From contig CAVULO010000015.1 in assembly GCA_963742345.1 (NCBI GenBank), positions 248,001 through 312,000 of the forward strand: DNA of 64,000 bases. Direction: 5' to 3'. This stretch comes from Pseudolabrys sp963742345 (GTDB lineage Bacteria; Pseudomonadota; Alphaproteobacteria; Rhizobiales; Xanthobacteraceae). Positions within the stretch are counted from its first letter, which is position 1. Each line of letters starts with the position of its first letter. The position numbers and the translations under genes are program-made. The notes below the pieces were generated by a model, which was given only the letters and a program-made list of their open reading frames with translations, made no database searches and had not been told where the DNA came from. Positions 60,457 through 64,000 of this stretch are shown here, one piece after another.

Positions 60457-61425
60457 TCACTGCGCCTGCGCGCTGATGCCGGCGCCCTTGATGATAGGCC
60501 ACCACTTGTCGATCTCGGCCTGCTGGAACTTGGCGAGCCCTTCCGGCGTCTGCTGCTCGCGCGGCGCGACATCGAGCCCGAGCTCGGTGAAACGGGCTTT
60601 CACATTCGGATCGGCGAGCGCTTCCACCATCGCGCTGTTGAGCTTGGTGACGATATCCTTCGGCGTGCCCTTGGGCGCCCAGAAGCCGAACCAGCCCGAC
60701 ATATAGAGACCCGGCACGCCGGTTTCGTCCGACGTCGGAATGTCCGGCATCGACGCCGAGCGTTGCGGCGACAGGTTGGCGATCGCCTTGATCTTGCCGC
60801 CTCTGATCTGCGGCAGCGCGACCGCGCCTTGCACCACCAGCAGATCGACCTGGCCCGAGACCAGGTCGGTCATGGCGGGGCCGGCGCCGCGATAGGGGAT
60901 GAACTGGACTTTCTGGCCGGTCAGTTGTTCGAACAGAACGCCGGTCACATTCGCCGCCGCGTTCTGGTTGACGAAATTGATCTTGCCCGGGTTTGCCTTC
61001 ATCCAGGCGACCAGATCCTTCAAATTGTCGGCCGGAAGATCTTTCTTGGCGACCATGAGCTGCGGATTGACCGACACAAGTCCGATCGGCTCAAAATCCT
61101 TCTGCAGATCGTAGTCCAGCTTGTAGATGATGCTGCCGACATGGGTGTCCCACTGGCCGATGTCGATCGTGTAGCCATCGGGCGCGGCGCGCGCGACGCG
61201 TCCGACCGCGATGCTGCCGCCGGCACCGCCGATATTTTCGACGATGACAGACTGTCCGAGCGGCGCGCGCATGCGCTCGGCCATGATGCGCGCGGCAACG
61301 TCGGTCGATCCGCCTGGCGGGAACGGAACCACGAGCGTGATCTGGCGCGATGGGTAGGTCTGCGCCTGCACACAAGCGATGCCGGCAAATGCCGTCAGCG
61401 CCATCGCAACAACGAATTTTCTCAT
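60457..61425 (-). CDS. Bug/TctC-family substrate-binding protein, second copy
   Basis: Predicted 322 residues, complete. The signal (FVVAMALTAFAGIACVQA) is followed by YPSRQITLVVPFPPGGSTDV, VIVENIGGAGGSIAVGRVAR, APDGYTIDIGQWDTHVG, VQFIPYRGAGPAMTDLVSGQ and WFGFWAPKGTPKDIVTKLNS. It is the same family as the protein at 3591 but clearly divergent. GGGGAGAG precedes the ATG at 61425. No TctAB genes are adjacent. It converges with the second four-GAF kinase. Confidence 0.94.
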   Translation of the reverse strand: MRKFVVAMALTAFAGIACVQAQTYPSRQITLVVPFPPGGSTDVAARIMAERMRAPLGQSVIVENIGGAGGSIAVGRVARAAPDGYTIDIGQWDTHVGSIIYKLDYDLQKDFEPIGLVSVNPQLMVAKKDLPADNLKDLVAWMKANPGKINFVNQNAAANVTGVLFEQLTGQKVQFIPYRGAGPAMTDLVSGQVDLLVVQGAVALPQIRGGKIKAIANLSPQRSASMPDIPTSDETGVPGLYMSGWFGFWAPKGTPKDIVTKLNSAMVEALADPNVKARFTELGLDVAPREQQTPEGLAKFQQAEIDKWWPIIKGAGISAQAQ

Positions 61426-61512
61426 GGCTCTCCCCAGGGTTTTTGCGCTCTTTCGCTTTGGCGCTCGTTCACGGTATCGGTGACCGCAATCATTGTGACG
61501 GACGCTTCCCGC

Positions 61513-61679
61513 CAGGCCGGACTCTACACCGGCCGGATTCTAAAAGGCGAAAAGCCGGCCGACCTGCCGTCATGCAGTCCACGAAAGTCGAGTAGATCAT
61601 CAACCTCAGGACTGCAAAGACGCTCGGTCTCACCGTTCAAATGTCGCTGCTCGGGCGCGCCGACGAGGTAATTGAGTAG
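61513..61679 (+). pseudogene. C-terminal scrap of an ABC_sub_bind receptor
   Basis: Reads QAGLYTGRILKGEKPADLP, then after a frame change MQSTKVE, an in-frame TAG, IINLRTAKTLGLTVQMSLLG and RADEVIE with a stop at 61677-61679. This is the constant last 50 residues of the family, with no upstream part. Both a frame break and a nonsense codon mark it as a true decayed copy, unlike the single-base breaks elsewhere. It lies just upstream of a GCGGACA-type repeat. Confidence 0.8.
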
Positions 61680-61920
61680 GCAGGCGCGCTGTGGGCGACC
61701 GGCCAATGTCCGCTTTCGAACATTGCGATCAGCAGGCGTCATGTCTGCTTTTGACCCAGAGCTGATATCGAACACCTCAAACTACCTCGCGTAGAAAATT
61801 TGTTTCGTTTCAAAGTCTTATCGGAGAGTTCCATTATTTTTATTTGAAATTAGTAGACTGCTTTTCTCTATCGGCATATAGAGCGGCTGTGGCGGGCGTG
61901 GCCTTGGGTAAGGACTCCTA
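61680..61920. other. Spacer before VPLPA-CTERM gene
   Basis: Contains a degenerate TGTCCGCTTT/TGACCCAGAG repeat (61705-61760), then an A/T-rich stretch (61795-61875) likely to hold the promoter of the downstream gene. No small gene recognised. Confidence 0.45.
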
Positions 61921-62682
61921 ATGTTTAAGCATGGTCTTGTGAGCGCGGCTGCGATTGCCGCGATCGTTTCGTTTGGTGCGCCAGCAGGAGCCGTCACCTA
62001 CCAGTTCAGCGGTACTCCGACACTAGGTACGGACGGCGCGGTAAATGGAACGGCCGATTTCAGCCTTAGCGGCAACCTCCTCACTGTCGTACTCACTGAT
62101 CTCTTACAACCTACAAAGTGGTCAGCTGGTAATGAGATCAGCGGGGTATCATTCAGTTTGACCGGGGCCACCGGGTCCGGAGCGTTGGCAACAACGAATA
62201 GCGGCAACATCAGCACGATTAACTCAGATAACACGTATACGACTGCTACGAGCGACAGCCTCACGAGATGGAAGGCGAACGAAACGGGCACTTCGATCTT
62301 GTTGACTACTCTAAGTGGCGGAGCGCCAGATCGTTTGATCATCGGTCCGGATAGTGCGGGCGGGTTCGCACACACAGGCACGTACAACCACGCTAATTCG
62401 GTTGAAACGCACAATCCAAGCGTCTTGGGATCGGCGACCTTCGCGATTACAATTCCTGGTACCTTCACCCTTACCAACCTCAGCAGCGTCGTCTTATTTT
62501 TCGGCACTGGAGATGCACCTGATACTTCTTATGGCAACGGGACATGCATCACTACCTGCACCACTGGCGGCGGCGGCGACACAGCAACGCCACTTCCGGC
62601 CGCGCTACCGCTCTTTGCCGGTGGACTTGGTGTGTTCGGTTTGCTCGCTCGGCGCAGAAAGCGGAAGAACGCTGCCGCCTGA
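61921..62682 (+). CDS. VPLPA-CTERM sorting domain-containing secreted protein
   Basis: Predicted 253 residues. An N-terminal signal (AAAIAAIVSFGAPAGAVTYQ) leads to a Ser/Thr/Gly-rich beta-type domain of low sequence conservation. The C-terminal sorting signal follows: the motif TPLPAALPLFAGGLGVFGLL, a membrane helix, and the basic tail ARRRKRKN. This tripartite end is recognised by exosortases, which process such proteins for export with exopolysaccharide. No exosortase is in the window. A terminator follows. Confidence 0.9.
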   Translation: MFKHGLVSAAAIAAIVSFGAPAGAVTYQFSGTPTLGTDGAVNGTADFSLSGNLLTVVLTDLLQPTKWSAGNEISGVSFSLTGATGSGALATTNSGNISTINSDNTYTTATSDSLTRWKANETGTSILLTTLSGGAPDRLIIGPDSAGGFAHTGTYNHANSVETHNPSVLGSATFAITIPGTFTLTNLSSVVLFFGTGDAPDTSYGNGTCITTCTTGGGGDTATPLPAALPLFAGGLGVFGLLARRRKRKNAAA

Positions 62683-62709
62683 TCAAAACGCCTGATCGGA
62701 TTTCGGAGA

Positions 62710-62736
62710 GACCGCCGCGAGGCGGTCTTTCCTTTT
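62710..62736 (+). terminator. Rho-independent terminator (copy of the 48533 hairpin)
   Basis: GACCGCC-GCGA-GGCGGTC with a T-rich tail. The stem, loop and 20 bases of left flank (CCTGATCGGATTTCG) are nearly identical to those at 48516-48550. Confidence 0.85.
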
Positions 62737-62770
62737 GTACGTAAAGATCAATAAGTGAAATTTCGCCGAT

Positions 62771-63013
62771 CTATTCGGCGGCTATCGGCGTGTTTTCCAG
62801 AAGCGACGTCTCATGAGGCTTGCCGTCTGCCGACGCATTCAGCCGTTGCAGATCGACGATGAGATCGTGAAAGCATTCAAGCGGAACGGAATACTTTCGT
62901 TCGGCGCTGGAAAATTTCGTCCGCAACGAAATGACGACGCTGGTGCCATCCGGTGAGTAACCCTCGGCTCTCAACGCGACCACGCTCACCGGCAATGTTT
63001 CTTCTTGGCTCAT
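62771..63013 (-). CDS. Small conserved hypothetical protein
   Basis: Predicted 80 residues: EETLPVSVVALRAEGYSPDG, TSVVISLRTKFSSAERKYSV and PLECFHDLIVDLQRLNASAD. It looks like a small alpha/beta cytoplasmic protein; no family recognised. Single gene. The 230-base spacer to the next gene (63014-63243) shows no recognised feature. Confidence 0.6.
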   Translation of the reverse strand: MSQEETLPVSVVALRAEGYSPDGTSVVISLRTKFSSAERKYSVPLECFHDLIVDLQRLNASADGKPHETSLLENTPIAAE

Positions 63014-63243
63014 AGGGCACTCAACTCACGGGGCACTCAACTCAGGACTGTCGCCACGTCTAACCCCAGTTTATCAAAAAAGGCCCACCATGGCCAACGC
63101 TGAAGGTCAGTAGCGGTTCCAAAGCTGCGTCAGGCCGTTAGCCCCCTATGTAATGAATGAAAGCTGACTTGCGAGGGCTCGTCCCCCTACACATCAGGTT
63201 ACCGTGATAGGATCGCCGCGTCCGCAAACCACAGGTTAATCCC

Positions 63244-63669
63244 ATGCCGCTCTCCGACACCATCAAGACCCTGATCCGCAATGCCTGGGACGACGGCTAT
63301 CCCTGCCTGCTCGCCACGCACGGGCCACAGGGGCCGAATATTACGCCCAAGGGCAGCATGATCGTGTTCGACGACGCGCACCTGGCATGGTGGGAGCGCT
63401 CCAAGCGCGCCGTGCTGGAGAACCTGTCGCACGACAAGCGCGTGTGCGTGATGTACGCCAATTTCAAAGCCCAGCGCGACGGCGTGCTGGAAAGTGGTTT
63501 CCTGCGCTTCTTCGGCAGCGTCGAACTGCACGAGAGCGGTGCCGTGCGTGAGGCTATTTTTGCCAAGCTGTTGCCGCGCGAGCAGACCCATGACGGGGCG
63601 GAGGCCGGCATCGGCGTGCTGATCAAGATCGATAAGGCAATCGATATCCGCGGCAAGCCGGTGATGTGA
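63244..63669 (+). CDS. Pyridoxamine 5'-phosphate oxidase family protein
   Basis: Predicted 141-residue split-barrel flavin-binding protein. MPLSDTIKTLIRNAWDDGYP is followed by CLLATHGPQGPNITPKGSMI (first barrel strand and phosphate region), LAWWERSKRAVLENLSHDKR, VCVMYANFKAQRDGVLESGF and LRFFGSVELHESG. These proteins bind FMN, F420 or heme-like cofactors and are mostly uncharacterised, so a pyridoxal function should not be assumed. The ATG at 63244 fits the family start. It is 4 bases from the next gene and probably cotranscribed. Confidence 0.88.
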   Translation: MPLSDTIKTLIRNAWDDGYPCLLATHGPQGPNITPKGSMIVFDDAHLAWWERSKRAVLENLSHDKRVCVMYANFKAQRDGVLESGFLRFFGSVELHESGAVREAIFAKLLPREQTHDGAEAGIGVLIKIDKAIDIRGKPVM

Positions 63670-63673
63670 CAAC

Positions 63674-64000
63674 ATGAGCAAAGCTGAAATCCTTTTCACT
63701 GACGGGGAAGCGTATGAGCGGATGATGGGCCGCTGGAGCCGGCTTGCGGGCGAGGGGTTCCTCGACTGGCTCGATGTTCCGAACGGTCTTCGGTGGCTCG
63801 ACGTCGGCTGCGGCAATGGTGCTTTTACCGAGACGCTTATTGCTCGTTGTGCCCCTGCCGCAGTGACGGCAATTGATCCGTCCGAAGGTCAACTGGCCTA
63901 TGCGCGGACGCGGCCCGGAGTGAAAACGGCAGAATTTCGGGTGGGCGATGCGCAGGTATTGCCGTTTGATGACGACAGGTTCGATGCCGCTGTCATGGCC
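63674..64000 (+). CDS. Class I SAM-dependent methyltransferase (partial, 3' end outside window)
   Basis: The first 109 residues of a methyltransferase: MSKAEILFTDGEAYERMMGR, motif I RWLDVGCGNGAFTETLIARC, acidic IDPSEGQLAYARTR, then AEFRVGDAQVLPFDDDRFDA. This matches the Methyltransf_11/25 type. It begins 4 bases after the flavin-oxidase-like gene. The C-terminal substrate-binding part is beyond the window. It is unrelated in detail to the methyltransferase at 34503. Confidence 0.9.
   Translation, partial: MSKAEILFTDGEAYERMMGRWSRLAGEGFLDWLDVPNGLRWLDVGCGNGAFTETLIARCAPAAVTAIDPSEGQLAYARTRPGVKTAEFRVGDAQVLPFDDDRFDAAVMA

Noticed and set aside
63244..63669. Pyridoxamine phosphate oxidase of vitamin B6 synthesis (pdxH)
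   Set aside because: The protein is only 141 residues and lacks the PdxH C-terminal signature; it belongs to the broad split-barrel flavin family.

Overview
The window looks like a chromosomal segment from a high-GC alphaproteobacterium of the order Hyphomicrobiales, probably a Xanthobacteraceae/Nitrobacteraceae (Bradyrhizobium-like) lineage. The evidence is a Ros/MucR regulator, a block of rhizobial conserved genes (DUF6456, SufE, DUF5330, PAS kinase, DUF1491, DUF2336, PBP1A, YcgN-type), a BA14K protein, many orphan periplasmic receptors (ABC_sub_bind, Bug/TctC, LivK-like), gene transfer agent (GTA) genes and abundant short palindromic repeats. No rRNA, tRNA, CRISPR array, transposase or origin was recognised.

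Layout. 0-8.3 kb: YadG-like ABC ATPase (cut by the window edge), haloacid dehalogenase, a coupled aminotransferase/3-hydroxyisobutyrate-type dehydrogenase/Bug receptor run, Gfo/Idh/MocA oxidoreductase, carboxymuconolactone decarboxylase-like protein, GT39-type glycosyltransferase, Fe superoxide dismutase. 8.5-22 kb: core-genome block with mucR, DUF6456, sufE, DUF5330, PAS sensor kinase, peptidoglycan-binding protein, DUF1491, DUF2336, lipoprotein, DUF1254/DUF1214 pair, PBP1A, YcgN-type protein. 22-31 kb: VanX/DdpX-like dipeptidase, DHA2 exporter, TPR-glycosyltransferase, BA14K protein, LivK-like receptor, pirin, separated by repeat-rich spacers. 31-37.5 kb: accessory region holding the scar of a GTA-like head cluster (HTH protein running into a portal C-terminus, two small head-cluster proteins, an HK97 prohead protease), split by unrelated genes and followed by an HNH-like toxin fragment with a DUF2019 partner. 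37.5-50 kb: secreted and membrane proteins, two tandem ABC_sub_bind receptors, L,D-transpeptidase, TPR-SPINDLY transferase, TMEM175 channel, DUF3300 repeat protein, outer-membrane barrel. 50-61 kb: two long four-GAF histidine kinases flanking two ABC_sub_bind receptors, then a Bug receptor. 61-64 kb: receptor pseudogene scrap, VPLPA-CTERM protein, flavin-oxidase-like protein, partial methyltransferase.

Two themes dominate. First, orphan solute receptors are numerous (five ABC_sub_bind genes plus one scrap, two Bug, one LivK-like) with no permease or ATPase beside them, and two sit between paralogous multi-GAF kinases. Second, about 27 reading-frame breaks hit otherwise well-conserved genes. 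Most are repaired by removing one base, often from a GG/GGG or CC/CCC run. They are dense at 12-19 kb and 25-31 kb, rare at 31-54 kb, and reappear at 54-60 kb. This looks more like insertion errors in the assembly than gene decay, but only reads can decide. Broken genes are given as one spanning feature with the break positions stated.
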